Positions 7,777 to 15,965 of a DNA stretch of 64,000 nucleotides are shown here, in pieces. How positions within the stretch are numbered: position 1 is the stretch's first letter; every line of letters starts with the position of its first letter. The notes below the pieces were generated by a model. That model searched no databases and was not told where the DNA came from. It saw only the letters and a program-made list of their open reading frames with translations. The DNA comes from AC-32 sp963716865 (GTDB taxonomy: Bacteria > Actinomycetota > Thermoleophilia > Gaiellales > Gaiellaceae), in contig CAVQUF010000001.1 in the NCBI GenBank assembly GCA_963716865.1, positions 186,001-250,000 on the forward strand. Reading direction: 5' to 3'. Position numbers and translations under genes: made by a program.

Positions 7777-8304
7777 TCACCGCAGGGGGCCGGTCGAGAC
7801 GCCGTGGTACGGGTCGTACGGCGTCCCCGGACAGTGGCCCCACAGGCCGAGCTTGCGGGCCCGCGCACGTTTGGCCAGGCGCTCGAGCCGCGCCGCGTAG
7901 CGGCCACGCCGGTGGCGGTAGAAGTACGGAGCCGCGGCACCCATGGCGACCAGGCGGATGTTCACGTCGAGCCCGTCGTGGATGCGGATCACGTAGCGCA
8001 GCAGGCGCCCGTACCGGTCGGTTCGATCGGTCGCCGGCTCCGGCAGCACGCGGACGAGCGTCCCCGGGCGAAGCAGCCGCTTCGTGACGGCCGAGGCTTG
8101 CCGCCCGTAGCACTCCGGCCGGAAATAGACCTCGGGCGTGTCGATCTGGACGAGCCTGACGCGTGACCCGTTCCCGAGCGTGATCGTGTCCCCGTCGGCG
8201 ACGTGGTCGACGCGAAACGCAGGCGGATTCAGCGCCGGCGCCCGCTCCGTGACGGCGAGCGGCAGCACCATGATGAGCAACGCAAGCGCGAGGGACGTGT
8301 TCAC
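7777..8304 (-). CDS. Thermonuclease (SNase-like) family protein, secreted
   Basis: A 175-aa Ca2+-dependent nuclease homologous to staphylococcal nuclease, cleaving DNA and RNA. The family's active-site pattern is intact: ADGDTITL (Asp38, Asp40), RVRLVQIDTPE (Arg50, Asp55, Glu58) and DRYGR (Arg97/Arg100). A short hydrophobic N-terminus (residues 5-18) acts as signal peptide, so the enzyme is likely exported. The GTG start at 8304 gives this signal. The gene converges with the 262-aa gene, with 24 nt between their ends. Confidence 0.9.
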   Translation of the reverse strand: MNTSLALALLIMVLPLAVTERAPALNPPAFRVDHVADGDTITLGNGSRVRLVQIDTPEVYFRPECYGRQASAVTKRLLRPGTLVRVLPEPATDRTDRYGRLLRYVIRIHDGLDVNIRLVAMGAAAPYFYRHRRGRYAARLERLAKRARARKLGLWGHCPGTPYDPYHGVSTGPLR

Positions 8305-8390
8305 ACCGGCCCACGCTAGCCCTGTCTCCGGCCGGCTAACGGCTCATGGGGCCAGCTCGTCTTCGAGCCCGAGGATCTGTGGGACGAAAG

Positions 8391-8416
8391 GGAGGGGCCC
8401 CGCCCGGGGCCCCTCC
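8391..8416 (-). terminator. Strong GC terminator downstream of the subtilase gene
   Basis: Perfect 11-bp stem, arms GGAGGGGCCCC (8391-8401) and GGGGCCCCTCC (8406-8416), with a 4-nt loop. On the minus strand it is followed by CTTTCG. It separates the subtilase from the nuclease gene. Confidence 0.8.
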
Positions 8417-8445
8417 ATGTTTGCTGCGCCTTCGTCTCCTTGCGT

Positions 8446-10164
8446 CTAGTCGAGGACGTGGCCGCTCACAGCGGTGAGCGCGTCGACGATCCCGTAGCCG
8501 TAGACGCCGTTGTAGACGGGCGTCCCCTCGCAGAACGTGTCGTAGGAGGGTGGCCTGCCCTTGCTCGCGTAGCTGAACGGGTTCGGCGTCATGCACGGAG
8601 TGTCGGTCGCCGACGCCTGCAGGTACGCCTGCGTCAGGAACGGGTGAAGCGACACTCCGCCGTGTTTGCGCTCTCCGTATTTGGAGATGATCAGCGCGGC
8701 GACGCCTACCGCGTGCGGCGAGGCCATCGACGTGCCCTGGATGTACTGGTAGTAGGCGCACGTCGCGCCCTTGCACGACTTGAGCACGAACGGGGTGGTC
8801 GGGTCGCCGTTCGCGTCGATGTCGCCGAACTCCTCGGCCACGTTCTTCGGATACGCGGCCAGGATCAGGTTCGGGACGCCGGCGAGCGGGTTGGCGGCCG
8901 TCCACGGGTCGTCGCGGAACCAGCCGCCCGGTGCTGCGACTGTGATCTTCTCGTACCCGTAGTTCGAGTAGTCGGCCTTCGTCTTCGACGGGCCAACTGC
9001 CGAGACGCCCATGACGTTGTTGCCCTGTTCCGGCAGGACGAGGCAGTTGTTGTCCACCGTCCTGTGGTACTCCGTCCCCGGCGGAAAGTCCGGGCTGGTG
9101 TCGTCGGAGGTCACCTGCGCGAGGTTCGTGTTCTCGTTGCCGGCGGCGGCGATCAACGTGACGTTGTGCGTGTGCGCGTAGTCGAGCGCCCGCTGCATTG
9201 CGTCGATGATCGTGCGCTGTTCCTCCTGCTGGACCGGCGAGTCGGCCGGGTTGTCGCGGCAGTTGAACAGCCACGGGTCGACGAAGTAGCTCATGTTGAC
9301 GACATCGATCCCGTGGTCGCCCGCGTACGTGAGCGCGTCAACGCTGGCCTGGAGGAAGAAGAACCCGGAATCCTGTCCCGCCCGCAGGTTCACGAGCGTC
9401 ACGTCGGGTGCCACTCCGGCCATGCCGAGCCCGTTGATCGGCGAGCCGATCGTGCTTGCCACGTGCGTGCCGTGCGAGTTCTCGTCGACGTCGTTCGGAT
9501 CGCTGCACGAGTGGTCGGGCTCGTCCTCACACGGGCCGTCGATGAGCGGGATGTCCGTCGTGAAGTTCCGGCTCAGCTTGCTGTCGAAGTTCGGCTTGAT
9601 GTCCGGATGGTTGCCGTCGATACCCGTGTCGATCACGCCCACGAGCACCTTCTTGCTCCCCTGCTCCTTCCGATAGGAGCCGTTCACAGTGGCGTGCATC
9701 ATCTTCATGTCCCACTGGAGATCGGCAAACGGCTCGGGCTGCAGCCCGTCGTGGTGATACGTCCTTGCGCCCGACCTCTGCTGCTGCCCGAGCGCCACCC
9801 GCTTCGCCGCGTTCCGCAGCGAGCGCTGCAGCTCCACGGTGAGCTTCGGCCGGAGCCTCGGGTGCGCCTGGCCGATCCTCATGTTCGGGGCCACACCCTG
9901 CACCGCACGCGAGGCCACGGCGCGTGAGAGGAACTTCGGGTTGGCCGAGATCGCTGTTGCAACTCCGACCTCGTTGTTCGCCCGCAGGAGGCGCCCGCCG
10001 GCCTGCTTGACCGCCGCGCGCACAGCTGTGGGCGAAGCGTGGGCTTCGTAGAGGATCACGTAACGCGTCGGACGCATGTCCGACCCTGCCTCCGTCCTGA
10101 CGGCCATCGCAGCGGTCAGAGCGACCGCCGCCAGCGCAATAGCCGCGAACAGCATCTTTCTCAT
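8446..10164 (-). CDS. Secreted subtilisin-like (S8) serine protease
   Basis: A 572-aa secreted endopeptidase. Residues 1-26 are a signal peptide; 32-95 resemble an I9 inhibitor propeptide (RYVILYEAHASPTAVRAAVKQAGG). The catalytic domain has Asp179 (GVIDTGIDG), His231 (NSHGTHVAST), oxyanion Asn343 (AAAGNEN) and Ser479 (GTSMASPHAVG). The insert between Asp and His carries two Cys (GPCEDEPDHSCSDP). There is no C-terminal anchor, so the enzyme is probably released. RBS GGGGAGAG precedes the ATG and a promoter is visible upstream. All catalytic residues are present, so activity is expected. Confidence 0.95.
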   Translation of the reverse strand: MRKMLFAAIALAAVALTAAMAVRTEAGSDMRPTRYVILYEAHASPTAVRAAVKQAGGRLLRANNEVGVATAISANPKFLSRAVASRAVQGVAPNMRIGQAHPRLRPKLTVELQRSLRNAAKRVALGQQQRSGARTYHHDGLQPEPFADLQWDMKMMHATVNGSYRKEQGSKKVLVGVIDTGIDGNHPDIKPNFDSKLSRNFTTDIPLIDGPCEDEPDHSCSDPNDVDENSHGTHVASTIGSPINGLGMAGVAPDVTLVNLRAGQDSGFFFLQASVDALTYAGDHGIDVVNMSYFVDPWLFNCRDNPADSPVQQEEQRTIIDAMQRALDYAHTHNVTLIAAAGNENTNLAQVTSDDTSPDFPPGTEYHRTVDNNCLVLPEQGNNVMGVSAVGPSKTKADYSNYGYEKITVAAPGGWFRDDPWTAANPLAGVPNLILAAYPKNVAEEFGDIDANGDPTTPFVLKSCKGATCAYYQYIQGTSMASPHAVGVAALIISKYGERKHGGVSLHPFLTQAYLQASATDTPCMTPNPFSYASKGRPPSYDTFCEGTPVYNGVYGYGIVDALTAVSGHVLD

Positions 10165-10198
10165 CTGACTCTCCCCTTTCGACCCCTAGGTGAGTCCG

Positions 10199-10227
10199 AT
10201 TTGACCACCCTTCCCTGATGCGGTCAA
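10199..10227 (-). promoter_or_regulatory. Promoter of the subtilase gene
   Basis: On the minus strand: -35 TTGACC (10227-10222), 17-nt spacer, -10 TCAAAT (10204-10199, 4 of 6). The predicted transcript starts near 10192, about 28 nt before the ATG. The TTGACC/GGTCAA pair also makes an inverted repeat across the promoter. Confidence 0.6.
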
Positions 10228-10313
10228 CCCGGGCCGTGAAACGGCACCGGCGCATGCCGGTCGTCAATCGGTAGTACGAAATCCGCTGACTAGCAGGCGG
10301 TTCTCGGTGAAGC

Positions 10314-10343
10314 AGGTCACCGGTTCGAGCCCGGTGCGCTCCA
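10314..10343 (+). repeat. tRNA 3'-end fragment, near copy of the tRNA-Ala 3' end
   Basis: This 30-nt sequence (T arm CCGGTTCGAGCCCGG followed by TGCGCTCCA) matches 28 of 30 positions of the tRNA-Ala 3' end at 1704-1733. No matching 5' half (an expected GGAGCGC acceptor arm) lies upstream, so it is not a complete tRNA. The VOC gene's last codons run into it on the other strand. It may be an attachment-site scar; see findings. Confidence 0.6.
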
Positions 10344-10838
10344 GACGAACTCCGGGTCCGGCATCCGCGTCGGTGGCTCCAGCGCTTCGACAATCGTGCC
10401 GAGCTCGCGGCGGGTGTCGAAGTACGCGTACACGCCGTCGGCGGTGTCGCCGAAGCCGGTGGCGCCCTGCATGACCGGGTAGCCGCGCTCCGCCATCTGC
10501 GCGATCGTCTCGGCCACCGAGTCGACGATGTACCCGAGGTGATGGAAGCCTTCGCCGTGCTCGTTGAGCCAGTCCTCGTGGATGCTCGGGCCCTTGACCG
10601 GCTGGACCAGCTCGAGCTGGAGCGACTCCGAGCCGTCGGTCAGCGCCAGCCGCGTGACGTAGTCGGTCGGGCCTCCCATGTACTCCTCGCCGGTGTGGTT
10701 CTCCGAGTGGAGCGTCCAGCAGCGCCACGGGCCCGCGCCGAGCATGGCGGAATACCGCTCCAGGGCTGCGTCGAGGTCGCGCACGACGAACGCGATCTGG
10801 AACAGCCGACCGGCAGCAAGTGTCTCGACGGCGCTCAG
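10317..10838 (-). CDS. VOC (glyoxalase/bleomycin resistance/dioxygenase) superfamily protein
   Basis: About 173 aa with two beta-alpha-beta-beta-beta halves: FQIAFVVRDLDAALERYSAMLGAGPW (first half) and GFHHLGYIVDSVAETIAQMAERGYPVMQ (second). The usual metal positions are partly visible (HHLGY His, ESLQLELVQP Glu). The substrate is unknown; methylmalonyl-CoA-epimerase-like proteins are similar in length. No ATG, GTG or TTG exists in frame near the domain start. The best candidate is a CTG at 10838 that overlaps the upstream stop (CTGA). The last residues (VWSAPGSNR) are encoded within the tRNA fragment, suggesting that the original C-terminus was replaced. Confidence 0.75.
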   Translation of the reverse strand: MSAVETLAAGRLFQIAFVVRDLDAALERYSAMLGAGPWRCWTLHSENHTGEEYMGGPTDYVTRLALTDGSESLQLELVQPVKGPSIHEDWLNEHGEGFHHLGYIVDSVAETIAQMAERGYPVMQGATGFGDTADGVYAYFDTRRELGTIVEALEPPTRMPDPEFVWSAPGSNR

Positions 10839-11626
10839 GCGGCGATCTCCACCTCGACGCCGAGGGGCAGCCAGCGAATGCGTCGGCGAAGGTCCTCCGG
10901 CGCATCCGCGAACTCCCGCTCGATCGCCTCGCGGCCTTCCTGGAAGTGCTTCCAGCCCTCGTAGTGGATCGGGATGACGGTCCGCGGTTTGACGAGGCGA
11001 CACAGCTCGACGGCGTCGCGAGCGGTCATCGTGTAGCGAATCGGGCCTGTCACCGGGAAGCGCACGCCGCCGAGGTGGAGGAGCGCGATGCCGACCTGCA
11101 GCCGATCGGCGACCTGGCGCACACCGTCGTACAGGACGGTGTCGCCCGAGATCCACAACACGCCGTTCTCCAGTCCGTCCCAGCGGAGAGCGAAGCCGAT
11201 CACGTCTCCCGTGATGGGGCGGCTCAGCGGCGGGCCGTGGCGGCAGGGCGTGGCGGTCACCTCGATCGACGGCCGCCCCGGGGCCTCGAGCACGGTGGTG
11301 GCCCACGGCTCGAGGCCCCGCGCATCGCCGCCGAGCCGTCTAGCACCGGAGGCCGTCGTGACGACCGCGTCTGCTGATGGGAGCAGCGAGCGGCCGGCAG
11401 GGTCGAGGTTGTCGTCGTGGTGCTCGTGGGTGAGGAGCACAGCGTCGATCGGCGGTAGATCCGAGGCTGCGATCGCCGGTCCCGCCAGCTTGACGGAGCC
11501 CGTTCCCCAGCCGAACTTGTACTTCCGGCCGGGCGGATCGAACGTCGGGTCCGTCAGGAGCCGCCAGCCGTCGACCTGGATCAGCACCGTCGGCCCGCCG
11601 ATGTGCGTGATCCGCACGTCGGTCAC
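10835..11626 (-). CDS. Metallo-beta-lactamase-fold hydrolase (UlaG-like)
   Basis: A 263-aa cytosolic metal-dependent hydrolase. It begins with ITHIGGPTVLIQVDGWRLLTDPTFDPPG and carries the metal motif THEHHDD, a later His (TPCRHGPP), the Asp of SGDTVLYDG and the terminal His of IPIHYEGWKHF. This layout is typical of the YtnP/UlaG-like branch; the natural substrate is not predictable. The GTG at 11626 overlaps the upstream hydrolase stop (GTGA, 11623-11626). It lies in a three-gene overlapping operon with an alpha/beta hydrolase and a VOC protein. Confidence 0.9.
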   Translation of the reverse strand: MTDVRITHIGGPTVLIQVDGWRLLTDPTFDPPGRKYKFGWGTGSVKLAGPAIAASDLPPIDAVLLTHEHHDDNLDPAGRSLLPSADAVVTTASGARRLGGDARGLEPWATTVLEAPGRPSIEVTATPCRHGPPLSRPITGDVIGFALRWDGLENGVLWISGDTVLYDGVRQVADRLQVGIALLHLGGVRFPVTGPIRYTMTARDAVELCRLVKPRTVIPIHYEGWKHFQEGREAIEREFADAPEDLRRRIRWLPLGVEVEIAA

Positions 11627-12450
11627 GCGGTCGGCGCGACCGCCGGGCTCGAGTGCTCGACGGCCCACGAGATGACGTAGTCCGCGACCTCCTCCCAGCC
11701 GTCCTGGCCCGGGAAGTGGCAACGCCCCGGGTACTCCCTGTGCTCGGTGGCCGACGGCGCGTGAGACTGCTTCTTGAAGTTCGCCTTGTTGACCGACGGT
11801 GGGCAGATGCGGTCTTCGCTGCCGGTGACGAGCAGCAGCGGCGGCCGTGCCGGATTCCGGTAGTCGACCTTCGTCACCGCCTTCGGGTTGAAGTTCGCGA
11901 AACCGGCCTGGAAGAAGGGACGTGCCGAGCCCGGGATGTAGTAGCGCTGGTAGACGGCGTCCGACGCTTCCCTGCTGAGCGCGTTCGTGAAGCACCAGTG
12001 GAACTGCTCGAGGGTCAGCGGGGCTTCCTTCTTCAGATTCGCCGGATTGCCCAGAGCGGGCCACGCGGCCCTGAGCGTGGAGAACGGCAGCCTGAGAACG
12101 CCCTTGGGCGCGCCGGTGCCGAGCGTGACGCCGGCCGCCCCGAGGCCGCGATCGACGAGGAGCTGCGTGAAGAGCCCGCCAAAGGAATGGCCGATGATGA
12201 TCGGCGGCCGATCGAGGGCGCGGATGATCCTGTCGTAGTGGTCGACGACGTCCGTGATGCTGAGGTTTCGGAGCGGCGACGGGTCTCGGCGTAGCTGCTC
12301 GGGCTCGGCCTCGAGCCCGGGCCAGGCCGGGGCGAGAACCTGGTGGCCGCGGTCGGTATAGCGGCTGACCCAGTGCTCCCAGCTGAGCGGCGTCATCCAC
12401 ATTCCGTGGATCAGCACGACCGGCGCGGGATCGGAAGGGGTCGAGCTCAT
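11623..12450 (-). CDS. Alpha/beta hydrolase
   Basis: A 275-aa alpha/beta-hydrolase fold enzyme. The oxyanion region is VVLIHGMWMTP, the nucleophile elbow is GHSFGG with Ser as nucleophile, the acid lies in VTGSEDRICPP, and the catalytic His in YPGRCHFPG. The ATG at 12450 has RBS GGAGGT 7 nt upstream; the longer upstream frame is not protein-like. First gene of an operon with the MBL-fold and VOC proteins. The substrate is unknown; the set looks like a small-molecule detoxification or catabolic unit, which is inference. Confidence 0.9.
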   Translation of the reverse strand: MSSTPSDPAPVVLIHGMWMTPLSWEHWVSRYTDRGHQVLAPAWPGLEAEPEQLRRDPSPLRNLSITDVVDHYDRIIRALDRPPIIIGHSFGGLFTQLLVDRGLGAAGVTLGTGAPKGVLRLPFSTLRAAWPALGNPANLKKEAPLTLEQFHWCFTNALSREASDAVYQRYYIPGSARPFFQAGFANFNPKAVTKVDYRNPARPPLLLVTGSEDRICPPSVNKANFKKQSHAPSATEHREYPGRCHFPGQDGWEEVADYVISWAVEHSSPAVAPTA

Positions 12451-12517
12451 GGCGTACCTCCTGCGACTCGGATTGAGACCCCGCCAGGTGACGCGCCTCG
12501 AACGACCTGTTACACGG

Positions 12518-15500
12518 TCACGACGCCAGAAGCGTACGCGCTCGCCCGAGCTCGCGCGGGACGCGCAGCAGCTCGAACTCCGCGGCGGCCGGCGCGAGCA
12601 CGCGCGCCGCGTCCTCGTCACGGCCGAGCGCCGTGAGCGCCTCGCCGAGCGAGAGCTGGGTCAGGGCGACCTCCCAGCGCGCGCCGAGCTCGGCAAAGCC
12701 TGCGGCTGCGCGCTCGAGCGGCGCGACCGCACGGTCGGCGCCGCCGGCGGCGACGAACGCCCGGCCCTCGAGGCGGTCGGCGTGCAGAGGCAGCGCGAGC
12801 AGTTGCGCCGCGTCCGAGAAGCGGCGCGTCTCGTCCACAAGGCCCGCGGCCTCGTCCCAGGTGCCCTCTTCGGCGACGAGCGTGCAGCGCACCTCGAGCT
12901 CCCGCGGGCGGTAGATGTTTCGGTCCGCCAGCTGCTCGAGCAGCTGGCGCACCTTGGTGAAATCCCCTCGCCGGGCCAGCGCCGTCGCAATAGGCAGCTT
13001 CGGCCAGTGCCGCGCACGCTGGCCGAGCTCGTCCCATCGTTCCACGTTGGCCATGCTTGCCTCCGCGGCGCCGTTGTCCCCGCGTGCGGTGTAGATCAGA
13101 ACCTCGGCGCCGTACCCGGCGCTGGCGAAGGACGGCGGAGCCGTGGCCTGGTCGCCGAGCAGCTCGCGGACCCGTGCCTGATCGGCCAGCGCCGCGTCCC
13201 AGTCACCGAGCGAGATCCGCGCCAGCGTCATCAACCCGAGCAGACCGATGGGATTGGCCTCGGGCGAACTGGTCTCCAGCTCGTTTCCGAGGGCGACCAC
13301 ATTCGCGTAGTGGCCGATCTCGAACGCCGTCCAGGCGGCGGTGTAGTAGGTGTCGGCGATCTCGAAGCGATCGTGGACGTTGCGCGCGACCTCGAGCCGC
13401 TCGCGATCGTGGTGCTCCGCCAGGCCGTACAGCCCGCGGACGGACTCCGTGGACGTCAAGGCGTCGAACGCCACGAGCTCGAGGTCCGGCCGGCCGATTC
13501 GCCGCGCGATCTCGAGCGCCCGCTCCGCCGAGCGACGAGCCTGCTGGCTGCCTTCCTCGCTGAGGCCGACCGAGAACCCGAAGTCCCAGAATGCTTCCGA
13601 GGCGAGGAGCAAGGCGAGCGGCTCGCTGTCGGCATCGCCCGCACATGCGAGGCCGAGCTCGAGGTACGGCGCCACCTCTTCCGCGGACAGCTGCTTTTGC
13701 ATGAGCCCCGAGGAGCGCGCCGGGATCATCACGGCGAAACCGCAGATTCGAGCGAGCCGAGCACGGTCGTCGGGCGTCTCCTGGCGCACGATGTCCGCCG
13801 CTTCCCGGAGCGCGTCCCAGGCCTTCGTGCCGTCGAGCCAGGCAAACGCGGCGCGGCCGGTGATCTCGAGCACCCGGGCGCGCTCGAGGGGCGCGCGGGC
13901 GAGCTCGAGCGCGTCGTCGCCGAGCGCCAGCGCGCTCTCGAAGGCCGAGCGCGAGTACGCCTGCCCGGCGGCCTCGGCCACCGACTCGAAGGCCGCGACG
14001 CGGAGGTCCGCGGACTCGTCGACCCGGTAGGCCGCCGACCGGTGATGCGCAATCAGTTCGACGACCTCGTCGCGCCGCCCCGTGAACGTTCGCTCGATCC
14101 AGTCCGCGACATCGGTGTGCATCCGCACGCGATCGCGCCGCGGCAGGCTTTCGTAGGCGACATCGCGGACGAGCGCGTGCCTGAAAATGAGCTCCCGCTG
14201 CCGGCTCATCGCCGACGAGAGCCGTCCGAGGATCAGGTCGCGGTCCTGCAGGCGGTCGAGCAGCTCGTCGATCACGACCGGCTCGAGCGCGGCGACGTCG
14301 CTGACGGCGCCCGGCCAGAAGACGCGACCGACCACCGCCGCCGCCTGCAGCGCCCGCTTCTCGTCGTGCGGGAGGAGGTCGATGCGCGCGGCCAGCGCCG
14401 CCTGCACGGTGTCCGGGATCTTCGTCGCGCCGGCGGCTCCGCTGCCGAGGGTTCGGACGATCTCCTCGAGGAAGAACGGGTTGCCCTCGGCGCGCGCCAG
14501 GATCTCCTCACGCTCGGCCGCGTGCGCTCCGTTGCCGCCGATGAGCGAGTCGACGAGCTGCTCGCTCTCCTCGCCCCCGAGCGGCTCGACCACGAGCCCG
14601 GTGAAGCTGCGGCGCATCCCGCCCCACGTCGGCCGCCTCGTGGTCAGCTCGGGCCGCGCAGTGCAGAGCAGGAGGAGCGCGCCGGTCGCCCGGTCGGCGA
14701 CCTCCTCGAGCAGCTCGAGCATCGCCGCGTCCGCCCAGTGGACGTCCTCGACGACGACGACCGTGGGGACGGCCGCGGCCAGCGAGGAGAAGAACGCGCG
14801 CCACGCGAGCGATGTTTCCGCGCGCACCTCGTGCGGGCTCCGCTCTCCGCGGTCGGCCGCGGCGAGCCCGATGCTCGCGGCGAGCGTCTCGGCCGCCTCG
14901 TACGATCCCTCGGCGTCGGCGGCCGCGAGGACGTCCGCCGCCGCGCTGACCACGCGGGCCCGCGCGACCTCCGCGGAGTCGGTGTCGAGGACGTGCGCCT
15001 GCTCCTTGAGCATCTCCGCGAGCGGCCAGTACGTGATCCCGTCGCCGTAGGCGAGGCAGCGGCCGCGGATCACCGACGGAGGTGGGGTGTCCGACTCGAG
15101 CTGCGCGAGCAGCTCGCCGACGAGCCTGCTCTTGCCGACTCCGGCCTCGCCGTAGAGCGTGACGAGGTGCGGCCGCTTCTCGTCGACCACGCGCCGGTAG
15201 GTCGTCGACAGGAGGTCGAGCTCGCGGCTGCGGCCGACGAGCGGCATGTGCGCCGCGAGCGTCCCCTCCGAGACCGGCTGCTCCGCGAGCAGCTCGACGG
15301 CCTGCAAGGGCTCCTTCTTGCCGCGCAGCTCGAGCGCCTGAGGCGGGCCGAAATGGAAGCCGCGTGCGGCCTGCGCCGTCCGCTCGGCGACGAGCACCTG
15401 CCCGGGCCGGGCCGACTGCTCGAGACGCGCCGCGGCGTTGACCGCGTCCCCGGTGGCAAGCGCCTCGCCGGGTCTCGGGTCGGTGACCGCCATCACCTCG

Positions 15501-15928
15501 CCGGTGTTGATTCCGGTCCGCAGCTCGAGCTCGACACCGAGCCGGGCGCTGAGCCCCTCGTTCAGCGCGGTGAGCCGCGCGCGCATCCGCAGCGCGGCCC
15601 GCAGCGCCCGCTCCGGGTCGTCCTCGTGCACGCGCGGGACGCCGAACGCGGCCATCACCGCGTCGCCGATGAACTTCTCGACCGTCCCGCCCTCGGCCTC
15701 GATCTCCTCGCGCATCGCCTCGAAGAAGGCGGCCATCACCTCCTTCAGGCCCTCGGCGTCGAGCCGCTCGCCGAGGGCGGTCGAGCCGGTCACGTCCGCG
15801 AACAGGACCGTGACGACCTTCCGCTCCTCGTGCGTGGCCGGACGCGCGGCCTCGAGCTCCGTGCCGCACGCGTTGCAGAAGCGAGCATCGGCCGGATTCT
15901 CACGTCCACAACGGGCGCAGACCACCAT
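12518..15928 (-). CDS. Class III adenylate/guanylate cyclase fused to AAA ATPase and TPR region
   Basis: An 1136-aa signalling protein. Residues 1-25 are a zinc ribbon (Cys4, Cys7, Cys18, Cys21). Residues 35-205 are a class III cyclase domain (VLFADVTGST with Asp45, FIGDAVMAAFG with Asp89, RTGINTGEV, NAAARLEQSA). An AAA_16-type ATPase follows (MPLVGRSREL, Walker A GEAGVGKS 260-267, Walker B VVVVEDVHWAD). The C-terminal half is helical TPR-like. No HTH is seen. Such multidomain cyclases are numerous in actinobacteria and are thought to sense via the ATPase/TPR part. Both metal-binding Asp are present, so cyclase activity is possible. Transcribed alone as far as spacing shows. Confidence 0.92.
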   Translation of the reverse strand: MVVCARCGRENPADARFCNACGTELEAARPATHEERKVVTVLFADVTGSTALGERLDAEGLKEVMAAFFEAMREEIEAEGGTVEKFIGDAVMAAFGVPRVHEDDPERALRAALRMRARLTALNEGLSARLGVELELRTGINTGEVMAVTDPRPGEALATGDAVNAAARLEQSARPGQVLVAERTAQAARGFHFGPPQALELRGKKEPLQAVELLAEQPVSEGTLAAHMPLVGRSRELDLLSTTYRRVVDEKRPHLVTLYGEAGVGKSRLVGELLAQLESDTPPPSVIRGRCLAYGDGITYWPLAEMLKEQAHVLDTDSAEVARARVVSAAADVLAAADAEGSYEAAETLAASIGLAAADRGERSPHEVRAETSLAWRAFFSSLAAAVPTVVVVEDVHWADAAMLELLEEVADRATGALLLLCTARPELTTRRPTWGGMRRSFTGLVVEPLGGEESEQLVDSLIGGNGAHAAEREEILARAEGNPFFLEEIVRTLGSGAAGATKIPDTVQAALAARIDLLPHDEKRALQAAAVVGRVFWPGAVSDVAALEPVVIDELLDRLQDRDLILGRLSSAMSRQRELIFRHALVRDVAYESLPRRDRVRMHTDVADWIERTFTGRRDEVVELIAHHRSAAYRVDESADLRVAAFESVAEAAGQAYSRSAFESALALGDDALELARAPLERARVLEITGRAAFAWLDGTKAWDALREAADIVRQETPDDRARLARICGFAVMIPARSSGLMQKQLSAEEVAPYLELGLACAGDADSEPLALLLASEAFWDFGFSVGLSEEGSQQARRSAERALEIARRIGRPDLELVAFDALTSTESVRGLYGLAEHHDRERLEVARNVHDRFEIADTYYTAAWTAFEIGHYANVVALGNELETSSPEANPIGLLGLMTLARISLGDWDAALADQARVRELLGDQATAPPSFASAGYGAEVLIYTARGDNGAAEASMANVERWDELGQRARHWPKLPIATALARRGDFTKVRQLLEQLADRNIYRPRELEVRCTLVAEEGTWDEAAGLVDETRRFSDAAQLLALPLHADRLEGRAFVAAGGADRAVAPLERAAAGFAELGARWEVALTQLSLGEALTALGRDEDAARVLAPAAAEFELLRVPRELGRARTLLAS

Positions 15929-15965
15929 CGGCCCAAGCGTATGGAACTACGGGCGTGAGCGGTGC

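Noticed and set aside
10260..10343. A complete tRNA, perhaps with anticodon CTA, ending at the T arm
   Set aside because: The T arm and 3' acceptor strand are good, but no 5' acceptor partner exists, the anticodon stem needs a bulge, and the base before the anticodon is not T. Only a 3' fragment is supported.
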